A stretch of DNA of 64,000 nucleotides from an uncultured Chloroflexales bacterium (GCA_937902315.1 CALGUG010000010.1:31390-95389), one strand, 5' to 3'; positions 35,586-44,817 are shown, counted from the stretch's first letter. Notes: a model not told the origin generated them from the sequence alone. Program-made: numbers and translations.

Positions 35586-36572
35586 ATGTCGTTAGCGAGC
35601 CTGAAAGGGAAGCTTATCCCTTCGGTGATTTTAGGTATGCTGGTTGTGCTTGTGCTCGCCCTATTAGGCGATCTGCGCGAAGTAGGCACAAGCTTTAGTA
35701 CATTTCAATGGATCTCTATTCCCGCGATTTTGGGCTTTACCTGCTTGAACTATGTGTTGCGTTGGGCCAAATGGGACTACTACCTCCATCGGCTCGCCGT
35801 GCATAACAAGGTCAATTACCTTGATAGCGCCTTGATGTTCACGGCGGGCATGGTGATGTCGGTGACGCCCGGCAAAATCGGCGAGGTGTTTAAATCGTAC
35901 TTGCTTAAGCGGGTGAACGGCACGCCGATCACCACGAGCGCACCGATTGTGCTGGCCGAGCGCCTCACCGATGGCCTGGCCATGCTGCTGCTGATGGCCT
36001 TGGGGCTGACGCTTAACCCACCAGCCCGTCTGGCCTTTGTTGTGCTGTTGGTCGGCAGTATTGTTGGGATCGTGTTGTTGCAATTTCGGCCCTTTGTTGA
36101 GTGGATGATCGCCTTTATCGAGCGTTTGCCTTTGGGCAATAAGATCGCTCCTCGTCTGCGCGATATCTACGAAAGCACGCTGCAGTTGATGGGTTGGAAG
36201 GTGATTTTGGTTTCGACCCTGATCAGCTTCGTCTCGTGGGGCTTCGAGTGCGTGGCTTTTTACTATGTGCTGACCGGCTTGGGCATCGAAGGTTCGGCTC
36301 TGCTCTTGCTGCAAGCGACCTTTGTTTTTGCGGCCAGCACCCTGTTTGGCTTGGTCTCCTTCTTGCCGGGCGGTCTGGGAGCTTCAGAGGCGAGCAGCGC
36401 TGGCTTGTTGGTCTTTTTGGTGGGTATGAGCAGCGGCGCAGCGAGCGCGGCAACCCTGATCATTCGTTTCTGTACGCTTTGGTTCGGGGTTATGTTGGGC
36501 TTGGTCGCGCTGGTTTGGTTCGGCCAACGCTACCGTGGCGAGGCAGAGATCGCCCCTGAGCTTGTCTCTTAG
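35586..36572 (+). CDS. YbhN/UPF0104-type integral membrane protein (lysylphosphatidylglycerol synthase TM domain family)
   Basis: 328 residues from ATG 35586, behind GGAGG with 6-base spacing; an upstream GTG frame is less likely. Eight or so hydrophobic helices. Family features are LNYVLRWAKWDYYLHRL near 60, AGMVMSVTPGKIGEVFKSYLL near 95, and FLPGGLGASEASSAGLLVFL near 265. The family includes the flippase part of MprF and proteins implicated in lipid or glycolipid handling; no LPG-synthase catalytic domain is present. Substrate unknown. Monocistronic. Confidence 0.88.
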   Translation: MSLASLKGKLIPSVILGMLVVLVLALLGDLREVGTSFSTFQWISIPAILGFTCLNYVLRWAKWDYYLHRLAVHNKVNYLDSALMFTAGMVMSVTPGKIGEVFKSYLLKRVNGTPITTSAPIVLAERLTDGLAMLLLMALGLTLNPPARLAFVVLLVGSIVGIVLLQFRPFVEWMIAFIERLPLGNKIAPRLRDIYESTLQLMGWKVILVSTLISFVSWGFECVAFYYVLTGLGIEGSALLLLQATFVFAASTLFGLVSFLPGGLGASEASSAGLLVFLVGMSSGAASAATLIIRFCTLWFGVMLGLVALVWFGQRYRGEAEIAPELVS

Positions 36573-36899
36573 GCCGCCTCAGTCTAATGCTGGTGTGTCA
36601 GAAAGGGCGGAACGTTTGGGGCAAGCTGAAGGCTGCATAGACAAGCTAGAATTTGCTGTTTATGCTTCGGTTTAGATGCAGAGCTTTATACCAAATCAGG
36701 CGGAACGTGACTCTTTTGTTGTGTGCGATTTTGCGCGGCCGCGCAAAATCGCACACAAGCCTTTTCCCGGCTTTTCGTTTTTCTGAGTTGAGAGCATGTA
36801 CCTCTTTAAACGGATTTGGTATTACTTGGCGTCGTGCTAGATTCCGTTTGCTTTCTTCAGATTGCTGCGGCTAGCTCTTGCCCTTCCATTCATTCCTTG
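36573..36899. other. Gap downstream of the YbhN-like gene, holding a perfect palindrome
   Basis: No gene. The notable content is the 40-bp palindrome at 36719-36758. Confidence 0.5.
36719..36758. repeat. 40-bp perfect palindrome
   Basis: Each half reads TTGTGTGCGATTTTGCGCGG; the two halves are exact reverse complements centred on GGCC, with no spacer. A related 35-bp palindrome occurs at 37204-37238. Confidence 0.95.
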
Positions 36900-37111
36900 G
36901 CGCGTCCGCCTACGGCTACCAACATCCCGCCCAACAAACGAGGCTTCTATTTGTGTGTGCCGAAAACCCCCAAAGCCAACGATTCAAACAGATTTTGTAG
37001 GGCTTTCTTTTTGCGGCAGAGCAGCACATGCCTGTGTTGCCACGCTGTTTTTCTCTCGTTGAGGGTGTCGGAAGGCGCTTTGGGGGCTAGTAGTGCTCCC
37101 TTCTCCCGCAT

Positions 37112-37297
37112 CTATGCATTAGCCAACAGTCGTGTCGGCAGCAAAAGGCGATCGTTCGCATACCATCGCGGAAGTATCCTTGAGAGCACAGAACGCAGAG
37201 ATGTTGTATGCGATTTCGCTACGCGAAATCACATACAAGCTCAACATTCACCCCCTCGCCCGCAGTGCGGGAGAGGGGGCCGGGGGGTGAGGGCAGG
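37112..37297 (-). repeat. Internal repeat B, copy 3, interrupted by a palindrome
   Basis: Matches the other two B copies in inverse orientation, but lacks their far end. Where they read GAACGGGGTGCATTCACC (inverse sense), this copy has a palindrome and short flanks inserted at about 37198-37247. Confidence 0.75.
37204..37238. repeat. 35-bp near-perfect palindrome inside repeat B
   Basis: TTGTATGCGATTTCGC and GCGAAATCACATACAA flank a TAC centre, with one mismatch in 16 pairs. It is clearly related to the 40-bp palindrome at 36719. Confidence 0.85.
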
Positions 37298-37446
37298 ATT
37301 CCCATCTGGTAGCCGGAGGCGGACGCGCTAGCGACCTGCTTTGAGGAAAGGACCAGACCGCCAGAATACTGCTCTGGTGAGCATAGCTTTGGTAGCGACG
37401 GGCAGAAACAGGGAAAGCGAAGACCAAATACTTAAAGAGTTGCTAC

Positions 37447-37493
37447 AAAAAAGACACGTTACGGACAAGCCAGCCGTAACGTGTCTTTGTTGT
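37447..37493. terminator. Bidirectional terminator
   Basis: A 13-bp perfect stem (AGACACGTTACGG / CCGTAACGTGTCT), A-run on the left and TTTGTTGTTT on the right. It ends the HAMP-STAS transcript from the minus strand and any transcript arriving from the left. Confidence 0.9.
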
Positions 37494-37507
37494 TTGATGA
37501 GGCGAGT

Positions 37508-38806
37508 TTAGGCTGCCTTGTTCACATCGATACCGCGCTCTTTGATGACGGTTAGCAGCGCGCTTTGCAGGTCGATCAAGGTGCGGAAGCTGCCAAAGTC
37601 GATTCCAAGCTGAACAAGGGTGTGGGCGACCTCGGGCGTGATACCTACGACAATGCTTTGGGCGCCTAAGAGCCGCGCTTGTTGCATGCCCACGATGAGT
37701 TGCTTGGCAACACTGGTGTCGATCAAGGGTAGACCGGTGACATCGAGAATGATCGTGTGGGCGTGGTATTCGCTAAGGCTGTGCATAATCGTGTGCTGAA
37801 CCTGTTCCATGCGTTTGGTGTCGAGTACGCCGATCAAGGGCATAACTAAGACGCCGTTCAGAACGGGCAGCACCGGGGTCGACATATCTCGAATGGTCTG
37901 GAGCAAGTTTTGTTGTCGGTTAAGCGCCTCTTGCAGTTCTTGGGTGCGCGCAGTGACCTGCTGTTCAAGCTCGAGGTTCCAGTTCTTTTGAGCCTCGTGT
38001 TGGGCCGACAGCTCGGCGGCCATGCTGTTGAAGGCACGCGCCAAGACCCCTAGCTCATCGTTCGAGTTGACCTCGACCGGCGAGAGCTTTCCGGTTGCAA
38101 GTTCTTGCGCCGCAACTGTGAGCTGGTTGAGCGTTCGGGTGATCGGTCGGCTGATGATCGATGAGATCATGATGCCGAGCGCTAACGCGATAACGACGCT
38201 GATACCTAAGAAGATCGTCCCGGTTGCACGACGTTGCAAGGTCATTTGACGGGCTGCCTCGGCCTTGTTCTTTTGCAAAACGTAGTAGCGATCTGCAAGG
38301 TCGTAGGTGCGTGCAGCCATCTCTTTGCCAACAACCCAGAGCGCAGCAGCGTCGGTGTCACGTCCCGATGTGCTCGCTGAGATCATTTGGTCGCTGATAG
38401 ACTTGTATTCGGCTTGCTGCTTGGCGAGATCGTCTAAGAGTTGTAGCTCTTCTTCACCAACGCCCGGGAAGTTTCGTGCCAGTTCGATATCTTCACGAAA
38501 CTGGCGATCGACAATAAAGAGGTCTTGGGTATGGTTGGTGCGCGACCAGAGCATATCAAGCGTATGCGAGGTCTGGTATTGCACATAACCTCGCAGCTGA
38601 TTCGCAATACGCGCCTGCTCTTGGGCTTGAGCGCGCTCTTCTTCTGTTTGGGCCACTTGTTGCATCAAGATAAAGGCCGCAATAGAAGTGAGAAGGAGCA
38701 TACCGCCCATTACGATGACAATGAAGCTCACCTTCCAAGCAAGACGTTGTTGTGGCACTTCAAATTGCCATGATTTGGGCTTCAGTTCGGATTCGTGAAC
38801 GGTCAT
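37508..38806 (-). CDS. Membrane HAMP-STAS protein (RsbR-like sensor)
   Basis: 432 residues. Two transmembrane helices (about 28-50 and 197-222) enclose an external four-helix-type sensor region. A HAMP domain (about 222-275, SRPITRTLNQLTVAAQELATGKL) and a coiled coil (EAQKNWNLELEQQVTARTQELQEAL) follow. The C-terminal STAS domain (about 312-425) has VLVMPLIGVLDTKRMEQVQ and ILDVTGLPLIDTSVAKQL, with Thr/Ser at the phosphorylation positions of RsbR/RsbS proteins. This suggests a stressosome-like or anti-sigma-antagonist output. ATGA overlap with the BMP lipoprotein gene upstream implies they work together. Confidence 0.9.
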   Translation of the reverse strand: MTVHESELKPKSWQFEVPQQRLAWKVSFIVIVMGGMLLLTSIAAFILMQQVAQTEEERAQAQEQARIANQLRGYVQYQTSHTLDMLWSRTNHTQDLFIVDRQFREDIELARNFPGVGEEELQLLDDLAKQQAEYKSISDQMISASTSGRDTDAAALWVVGKEMAARTYDLADRYYVLQKNKAEAARQMTLQRRATGTIFLGISVVIALALGIMISSIISRPITRTLNQLTVAAQELATGKLSPVEVNSNDELGVLARAFNSMAAELSAQHEAQKNWNLELEQQVTARTQELQEALNRQQNLLQTIRDMSTPVLPVLNGVLVMPLIGVLDTKRMEQVQHTIMHSLSEYHAHTIILDVTGLPLIDTSVAKQLIVGMQQARLLGAQSIVVGITPEVAHTLVQLGIDFGSFRTLIDLQSALLTVIKERGIDVNKAA

Positions 38807-39858
38807 CGTTGGCTTTCTAGCTTAATAGTACCGTCAATAAGGCCTTGTTCGACCTCTTTGACTTTCTCTTGAATATCGCTTGGAATGTATTCAACCGACA
38901 AAGGCGAAAGGTCTACCGCGCCTTCTTTCAGGCCCATAAGGTAATTTTTATTTTCGAACGAATTCTCCTTATAGTTTTTGAGCATAACCTCCATTGTCGC
39001 CGGAATGATCTGTAAACCATTGGCGATAACTATTCCAGGAGCAATATTCGTTAGATCTTTTCCATAGTTTAAAACGGGGATATTGTGCTCTTTCGCGATC
39101 TTGATCGCACCGATATTGGCAGCCGTCGCATGCAAGAAGAGCAGATCTACCCCTTCATCGACCAACTCTTGTGTGACATCGTTGGCGCCATCTTGGTTGT
39201 TGAGGTGCTTGTCGGGGTTATCTGGGCCTTGATCTTCTAGAACGCGTTGGTAGAGTTCGATGTTGGGATTGATCGCTTTAACGCCATCTGCAAAGGCCTC
39301 AGCCGTCGACATTACTGGTCGGAGTTGGGTTCCAACCACCACGCCGATTTTGCCGTTTTTGGTCAACATTCCAGCGATGATGCCCAAGAGATAGCCAGCT
39401 TCCTCATTTTTGAGCGTGACAGAGGCGTAGTTCGGGCCGCTGCCGTTGCCTCCGGTGACCACAAAGCGAACGTCGGGGTAGTTTGGCGAGATCTCGGCGA
39501 TCAGGCCATCGAACCAGCGTCCGTGGGCGAAGATAATGTCGTAACCATCTTCAGCATACTTTTTGAAGGCCTGCGCCCAGTCGTCTGGCAGCTCCTCTGC
39601 GCCAGTATAGGCCGACACTTCGGTGTAATCGATTTCTGCGCCGTGCAGGTCGCGTAGCTTGCGCAAGCCTTCTACGCCAGCACTGCCCCAACCACCATCT
39701 GCAGCGGAACCTGAAAGTACAAGAGCGACACGAATCGATTCGGTTGTAGGAGTGGCGACAGAACTACTTGGAGTGGCGACAGAACTACAAGCCGTGCTTG
39801 CTACAACAAATGCAAATAACACAAAACAACGGAGTATGTGTGCGATGTAGTGTTTCAT
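38803..39858 (-). CDS. BMP-family substrate-binding lipoprotein
   Basis: 351 residues. A signal peptide ends in a lipobox (VASTAC), so the mature protein is lipid-anchored. The basic-membrane-protein fold follows: RVALVLSGSAADGGWGSAGVEGL, YDIIFAHGRWFDGLI, VTGGNGSGPNYASVTLKNEEAGYLLGIIAGML and KIGVVVG. The family binds nucleosides or autoinducer-like ligands. No ABC ATPase or permease gene is adjacent; instead a HAMP-STAS membrane protein overlaps by 4 bases, so it is probably a sensory receptor. The linker after the lipobox is a duplicated SSVATP unit. Confidence 0.9.
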   Translation of the reverse strand: MKHYIAHILRCFVLFAFVVASTACSSVATPSSSVATPTTESIRVALVLSGSAADGGWGSAGVEGLRKLRDLHGAEIDYTEVSAYTGAEELPDDWAQAFKKYAEDGYDIIFAHGRWFDGLIAEISPNYPDVRFVVTGGNGSGPNYASVTLKNEEAGYLLGIIAGMLTKNGKIGVVVGTQLRPVMSTAEAFADGVKAINPNIELYQRVLEDQGPDNPDKHLNNQDGANDVTQELVDEGVDLLFLHATAANIGAIKIAKEHNIPVLNYGKDLTNIAPGIVIANGLQIIPATMEVMLKNYKENSFENKNYLMGLKEGAVDLSPLSVEYIPSDIQEKVKEVEQGLIDGTIKLESQR

Positions 39859-39944
39859 TAAAGCCTCTGTCTTTTGCGATGCAAAACGAGATCTGAGAAT
39901 ATTTTCACAAAAATTGAGAGTTAAGTGAGGTGCTTATATAGTTT

Positions 39945-39985
39945 CTATGGTAGAGCTTCGCGCCATAAACGAAGTTCTACCATAG
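39945..39985. other. Intergenic inverted repeat
   Basis: CTATGGTAGAGCTTCG (39945-39960) and CGAAGTTCTACCATAG (39970-39985) form a 16-bp stem with one mismatch. It lies between the SsuA-like and BMP genes, without a T-run on the minus strand. It may be a weak terminator or a regulator-binding site. Confidence 0.6.
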
Positions 39986-40058
39986 AGTTGTTGTGCACCA
40001 CGGCTTCTCAATCCAAACCGTACCTATTTAGTGATGTTTACCGATAAATCCGATAGAT

Positions 40059-41321
40059 TTAGTGACCGCCAGGGCCATGGCCGGGGCCGCCGTGGCCAGG
40101 ACCGCCGGGGCCACCATTACCGGGACCACCAGGACCACCGTTACCGGGACCACCAGGACCGCCGTTACCGGGGCCGCCAGGGCCACCGTTACCGGGGCCG
40201 CCAGGACCGCCGTTACCGGGACCGCCAGGTCCGGGGTTGCTCTCTTTGCGCAGCTCACGGATAGCTTCACGCTGGAAGTCCAAGGTGTAGAGCTGGCCCG
40301 GGTTCGAAAGCCGGCGCAGGTTCTGCGGCTGATCGAAACCATTGTACTTGTTGCGCAGCACTAGAACATTGTAGAGTGCTTCGCGATCGATCTCGGCCTC
40401 GGCAATGTTACCAATGCCGGGGGTGACCTGAAGGTCATAGAATTGCTCGGCCAAAGACTGCGTCAAGCCTTGGTTGGTCATCAGCAGTTGAATGGCAGCA
40501 TCGCGGTTGGCCGGGTCGAGCGACCAGCGGACAGCCTTGATGTAAGCCTTCGAGAAGCGCAGAGCAACGTCGCGGTTAGCGTTCAACCAAGAGGTCTTGG
40601 CTGCAGCAACCAGACCCAGGTAGGGGTCAGCAATGTCGCTCACGGTGTCGAACAGCGGGTAACCAGCGTTTTCGGCGCGGGTCTCGAAGCCGTTGCTCAA
40701 CAGAGTGGCGTCGAAGTCGCCGTTCAAGAGGCCCACATAGCGCTGGTAAACGCCACCGACCGGAAGGACGGTGTAGTCAACATCGCGCTGCAGACCATAT
40801 TGCGCCAAAATCTCGTAGATCACATATGCAAAGCCCGAGCTGGGCGAGTCAACTGCGATCACTTTTCCTGCCAACTCGCTGGGCGAGCTGATGCCCGGCT
40901 GGGTAACCAGTGCCAGCTTCTGAGCGTTGTCGAGGCCCAGGAAGGCGATTTGGTCGATGGTCGCACCCAATGCATTGCTGCTATTGAGGCGATAGTTCGC
41001 CACGTTGTCGGGCGAGGTCATAACGATATCGTAGAGACCATCGCGCAGATACTCGAACTGCTGGGTCGAAGAGCTCACTTGGAGATACTCAACAGTCAAG
41101 TTGTAGTCCGCGTAGAATCCCTCTGATACAGCTGCCATCGCGGGAATGGACTGTGCGAACACACCGATGCGCAGATGCGCAGCCGGCGGTGTTGGAGGTG
41201 TTGGTCCATGTCCGTGACCATGACCAGGGCCATGAGCGCTAGCAGACTGGGCGAATGGGATTACCAGTGCTACTAGCAAGGCAAGCAAAACCATCCGAGA
41301 AACGATTCGTTTGGCGGGCAT
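40059..41321 (-). CDS. ABC-type substrate-binding protein (NMT1/SsuA-like) with collagen-like tail
   Basis: 420 residues. A signal peptide (about 1-29) is followed by a His/Gly/Pro stretch (HGPGHGHGHGPTPPTPP). The binding domain (about 48-360) has RIGVFAQSIPAMAAVSEGFYADYNLTVEYLQVSSS and DIVMTSPDNVANY, matching the NMT1/THI5/SsuA superfamily that binds pyrimidine precursors, sulfonates or similar. The C-terminus (about 364-420) is GPGGPGNGG repeats ending in GHGGPGHGPGGH. No ATPase or permease genes are adjacent. The His-rich ends might bind metal. AAGGAG precedes the ATG. Confidence 0.85.
   Translation of the reverse strand: MPAKRIVSRMVLLALLVALVIPFAQSASAHGPGHGHGHGPTPPTPPAAHLRIGVFAQSIPAMAAVSEGFYADYNLTVEYLQVSSSTQQFEYLRDGLYDIVMTSPDNVANYRLNSSNALGATIDQIAFLGLDNAQKLALVTQPGISSPSELAGKVIAVDSPSSGFAYVIYEILAQYGLQRDVDYTVLPVGGVYQRYVGLLNGDFDATLLSNGFETRAENAGYPLFDTVSDIADPYLGLVAAAKTSWLNANRDVALRFSKAYIKAVRWSLDPANRDAAIQLLMTNQGLTQSLAEQFYDLQVTPGIGNIAEAEIDREALYNVLVLRNKYNGFDQPQNLRRLSNPGQLYTLDFQREAIRELRKESNPGPGGPGNGGPGGPGNGGPGGPGNGGPGGPGNGGPGGPGNGGPGGPGHGGPGHGPGGH
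40062..40230 (-). repeat. Tandem repeats encoding the Gly-Pro-Gly tail
   Basis: Units of 18 bases encode GGPGNG; six or more copies run in frame. Their near identity at the DNA level suggests recent expansion and likely length variation between strains. Confidence 0.8.
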
Positions 41322-42120
41322 GCTGTGCTCCTTAAATCAATATGCAGAGAAGGACGTGGGCACAGTTGTAATAATACTTGATCATATTACCATTTCGCAA
41401 CTATACTACAGTACTTATGAAAAATGGTTATACTTCTTAACGAAAGTCTATTTTTATTGGAGTTTTGGAAATATTCTTAATAAAACAGTATAGTTGACTA
41501 ACTCAAGTGCCACCTTCGGCCATAGCATACCATAATACAATCTGACGTTATACAGTTACTCGCATCGGCAAGAGACCCTCACCTTTGCTATTGACAACGT
41601 TCTACCCCAGAAAAAACGAGAATAAGCTGAAAAGCCTAATTTTTTCAAAGGCGCTTCTGCTTTGCTGTTCATAGGGTTTGGAAAGCCAGCTTAAACCTGC
41701 ATCGATCGGTTGATCGACTGGATGCGCTGATTTAAAGACCGTTGAAACTATGTGATGATCTTTTCTTTCTTATGCTGAAATATTTTCCTAAATAAATCCA
41801 CAAAAGTTCTCAAAAAATCCACTTAACTCTTTTTTGACTTTGTACTTTTTATCACAGGGCCTCGTCTTAATATTTAACCATTTTTTAATGAATAAGGTCG
41901 TCTTAACCTAATATTTACTATTTTGTGTAGTATTCATTCGATTAGCCGATCATCTTCTCCAAATCCTCTTTCTAGCGAATCACTTCAGATCGATAATGCT
42001 TTTCTAGCCTTTGCCAGAGCCGATGTTTTGTAATAATCCACTTCTCTTTCCTTCATAGCATCCCCAATTGCTGCCTTCAATGGGCTGGCGGCGACAGCCC
42101 ACCCTCCCATTCGGTCTCAA
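41322..42120. other. Long intergenic region, no gene recognised
   Basis: AT-rich, with many stops in all frames, and no ribosome-site/ORF combination worth calling. The first 100-200 bases should hold the promoter of the SsuA-like gene. Confidence 0.5.
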
Positions 42121-42497
42121 CCGCGTCCGCCTCCGGCTACCAAATGGCTGATCCTGCCCTCATCCCCAGCCCTTCTCCCGCATTGCGGGAGAAGGGTGTC
42201 TACTACTAGCCCCACAGCGCCTTCTAAGACCCCAAACGAGGGAAATCTCACACCAAATCTGTTTAAAGACTTGTGCTCTTGTAACGCAGAAAAACAAAAA
42301 CGGCTCACACAACAAAAAGAGTCACGTTCCGCTCTGCCAAAGGCCAAAGAGAAAGTAATCAACTGGATTTGCTATCACACAACAAAAAGTGCTAATACGA
42401 AATCCGCTTGAATCGTTGTGTTTTGGGGTGGTCTCTCGACACACAGCTACAACAGCTTGGTTACGGGCGAGCTGTTGATAGCCGTAGGCGGACGCGC
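42121..42497. repeat. Inverted-repeat element 5 (non-coding)
   Basis: Cores at 42121-42140 (CCGCGTCC variant, plus) and 42478-42497 (minus) face each other. Outer right flank GACCAAGCCGCCTTGG matches other elements. The interior has a strong hairpin (CCCTTCTCCCGC / GCGGGAGAAGGG, 42170-42197) also found as a fragment in element 3, and no gene. Confidence 0.7.
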
Positions 42498-42738
42498 TAG
42501 CCGCCCTCTTTGGGCAAAAGACCAAGCCGCCTTGGGAAACACAAAAGGCAGCCTCGCAGAGCGAAAAGCTGCCTTCTACAACATTCGGTTAGATCACTGT
42601 TCTATTGTCAGATGAGCGGTGTTACTGTCCGCCGTGATATCCTTTTGTGAACTTTGGCATAGTGGCGCGAAGTTTCACGCAACAAAAGTGCTAAGTATCA
42701 CTCTGCCGAAGATCAAAAATAACCAATCGGATGTAGCA
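42498..42738. other. Gap downstream of ptsI
   Basis: No gene and no clear terminator for the PTS operon was found here. A GCCGAAGATCAAAAA stretch near 42702 is a diverged copy of the minor repeat near 21630. Confidence 0.4.
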
Positions 42739-44424
42739 TTAATTGGGGAGCGTATCCCATTGACAGGCTTCTAGGGCTTGGCGCTGCATTTCGGCGAAGC
42801 TAAGGCTCAAGAGGCGCTCTTTAACCGCAGGGATCAGCGCCGGCGTCATGCTGAGCTTTTCGATGCCGAGACCCGCTAAGATCGGCGCGAGGGTGAGGTC
42901 GCCGCCTAGCTCTCCACAAATACCGATCGGAATGCCAGCTCGACGAGCGGTTGCAGCGGCGTAGGCCATTAGGCGCAAAACCGGCAGCGAGTCGGCGGGG
43001 TAACGCCGCGCTAGCTCGGGGTCGCCGCGATCGACCGCGAGAGTGTATTGGGCTAGATCGTTGCTGCCGATACTGAAGAAATCGGCTTCACGAGCGAGCA
43101 GATCGGCAATTGTAACGGCGGCGGGTGTTTCGATCATAACCCCTAGCTTCACATCGGCTTTGTGCAAGATGTGCTGGGCCTGCAGCGATTGGGCGGCCTT
43201 TTGCAGCTCGGCTCGGGCCCAACGCAGATCATCGAGGCTAGCCACCATAGGCAGCATGATCCAGAGATCGCCATCGGTTGCCGCGCGTAGCAGGGCGCGC
43301 AGTTGGGTTTGGAAGAGTTCGCTGTGTTGCATACAGAGGCGAAGACCGCGCGTGCCGAGGAAGGGGTTCGCCTCGGCGGGCATGGGCAGATAGGGCAGCG
43401 GCTTGTCGCCGCCGATATCGAGCGTGCGGATCACGACCGGACGACCGTGCATGCTGCTGAGAGCAGCGCGGTAGGCTTGGGTCTGCTCGTCTTCGCTCGG
43501 GGGCGTAGAGCGCTCGAGAAAGAGAAACTCGCTACGAAAGAGACCGATGCCTTCGGCGCCCATTTCAAAAGCACGTTCGGCCTCTTCGGGACGACCGATA
43601 TTAGCCCACAGCCCGATCGCATGCCCGTCGGCGCTGGCGCCCGCCTTGTGGCGCAGGCGGCTTTGGCTCGCTAAGCTGGCTTGGTAAGCGGCGATCTGTT
43701 GTTGGGCCTCGGCTTGGGTCGCTGAATCTGGTGCTACGATCAAGCGTTTAGTATTGCCATCGAGTATCAGCTCGGTGCCGCTGGGTATTTCAAGCAGCTC
43801 TGACCCGATGCCCACAACGGCGGGAATGCCAAGTGCTCGAGCAAGAATAACGGTGTGGCTGGTTGGTCCTCCAGCGGCGGTGGCGAAGCCCACGATCCGC
43901 CCCATGGGCAGTTCGGCGGTCTCGGCTGGCGAAAGATCGTGTGCCAAAATAATGCTATTGTTCGGTAGATCGTCCCAAGTGACCTTTTCGCCCAAAGCAG
44001 AGAGAAGCATATCGCCGATTGAGCGCATATCAGCTGCCCGCTCTTGAAAATAGGGGTCATCAAGGGCGGCCATAGTTTGGGCCATGTCTTCGCTGGCAGC
44101 CCGAATGGCCTCAGCTAGGGTTGTGCCACTATCGATGCGGCTAGAGACGCGTGTTTGCAGCGCGTTATCGAGCACAAGAGCTGCTTGGGCTTCGAAAATG
44201 GCGGCTTCGTCGGTTTTGCCCTGTTTGTTCAAGTCTTGGGCAAGCTGATCGAGCCGGGCTACAACCTGCTGCTGGGCTTGTTGGAACTGTTGCTTGGCAG
44301 CGTCGCCATTCAAGATATATAAGCCTTTGTCGCTGTGGGAATGGGGTTTATAAAGGTATGCGACGCCTTGGGTGATGCCTTGCGCACCACCGCTTCCCTG
44401 CAACGTCTGTGTTTCTACGCTCAT
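42739..44424 (-). CDS. ptsI: PTS enzyme I (phosphoenolpyruvate-protein phosphotransferase)
   Basis: 561 residues, normal size. It takes phosphate from PEP and passes it to HPr. The phosphohistidine domain has GRIVGFATAAGGPTSHTVILARALGIPAVVG, with active His in TSHT. The PEP-binding TIM barrel shows GLFRSEFLFLERSTPPSEDEQ, RTLDIGGDKPLPYL, GTRGLRL, and FFSIGSNDLAQYTLAVDR, and the catalytic Cys is in GICGELGG. Last gene of the DHA operon. No sugar-specific EII genes are nearby, so its main client here is DhaM. Confidence 0.97.
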   Translation of the reverse strand: MSVETQTLQGSGGAQGITQGVAYLYKPHSHSDKGLYILNGDAAKQQFQQAQQQVVARLDQLAQDLNKQGKTDEAAIFEAQAALVLDNALQTRVSSRIDSGTTLAEAIRAASEDMAQTMAALDDPYFQERAADMRSIGDMLLSALGEKVTWDDLPNNSIILAHDLSPAETAELPMGRIVGFATAAGGPTSHTVILARALGIPAVVGIGSELLEIPSGTELILDGNTKRLIVAPDSATQAEAQQQIAAYQASLASQSRLRHKAGASADGHAIGLWANIGRPEEAERAFEMGAEGIGLFRSEFLFLERSTPPSEDEQTQAYRAALSSMHGRPVVIRTLDIGGDKPLPYLPMPAEANPFLGTRGLRLCMQHSELFQTQLRALLRAATDGDLWIMLPMVASLDDLRWARAELQKAAQSLQAQHILHKADVKLGVMIETPAAVTIADLLAREADFFSIGSNDLAQYTLAVDRGDPELARRYPADSLPVLRLMAYAAATARRAGIPIGICGELGGDLTLAPILAGLGIEKLSMTPALIPAVKERLLSLSFAEMQRQALEACQWDTLPN

Positions 44425-44541
44425 GGTGATATCTTCTTGTGGAGTTTTGATTGCTAATGGTGTTAAGGTAGACTTCTTTGGCTATACAAAGCCTACCCAT
44501 AAGCTAAGCTGCTTATGACAAATGGCTGCGATTTCGCTTGC

Positions 44542-44817
44542 TTATTCGCCAAAATTGGAATCGACCAGTGCTTGAAGCGCTTGTAATGCTTCTTCTGCAT
44601 CGTCGCCTTCTGCACGCACCTGCACTGTATGGCCCTGAGAAACACCGATGCGCATAATATCGAATAAGCTTTTTGCATCGGCCTCGTCTTGCGGGTTACG
44701 ATCGAGGTTTCTGATGGTGATTTTGCTTGCAAAACATGCAGCTGTTTGAAAAAACTGGCGTGCCGGGCGCAAATGCAGTCCAGCTGGGTGATTAATGGTT
44801 AAGGTAATTTCGCTCAT
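44542..44817 (-). CDS. HPr-family phosphocarrier protein
   Basis: 91 residues. The active-site His is in NHPAGLHLRPARQF (residue about 15). The regulatory-serine region reads AKSLFDIM, keeping a Ser at the HPr-kinase site position. It relays phosphate from enzyme I to DhaM. It overlaps dhaM by 4 bases, so it belongs to the DHA kinase machinery. In E. coli this domain is fused into DhaM; here it is free-standing. Confidence 0.93.
   Translation of the reverse strand: MSEITLTINHPAGLHLRPARQFFQTAACFASKITIRNLDRNPQDEADAKSLFDIMRIGVSQGHTVQVRAEGDDAEEALQALQALVDSNFGE

Larger units (their letters stand above)
36900..37328. repeat. Inverted-repeat element 4 (non-coding)
   Basis: Cores at 36900-36919 (plus) and 37309-37328 (minus) face each other. 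The left inner flank ACCAACATCCCGCCC matches those of elements 1 and 6. The interior carries an inverted, interrupted repeat B (37112-37297). Outer right flank has CCAGACCGCCAGA near 37361. Confidence 0.7.

Noticed and set aside
40062..40230. CRISPR or intergenic satellite
   Set aside because: The 18-bp units are in frame with, and part of, a coding sequence that ends just after them.
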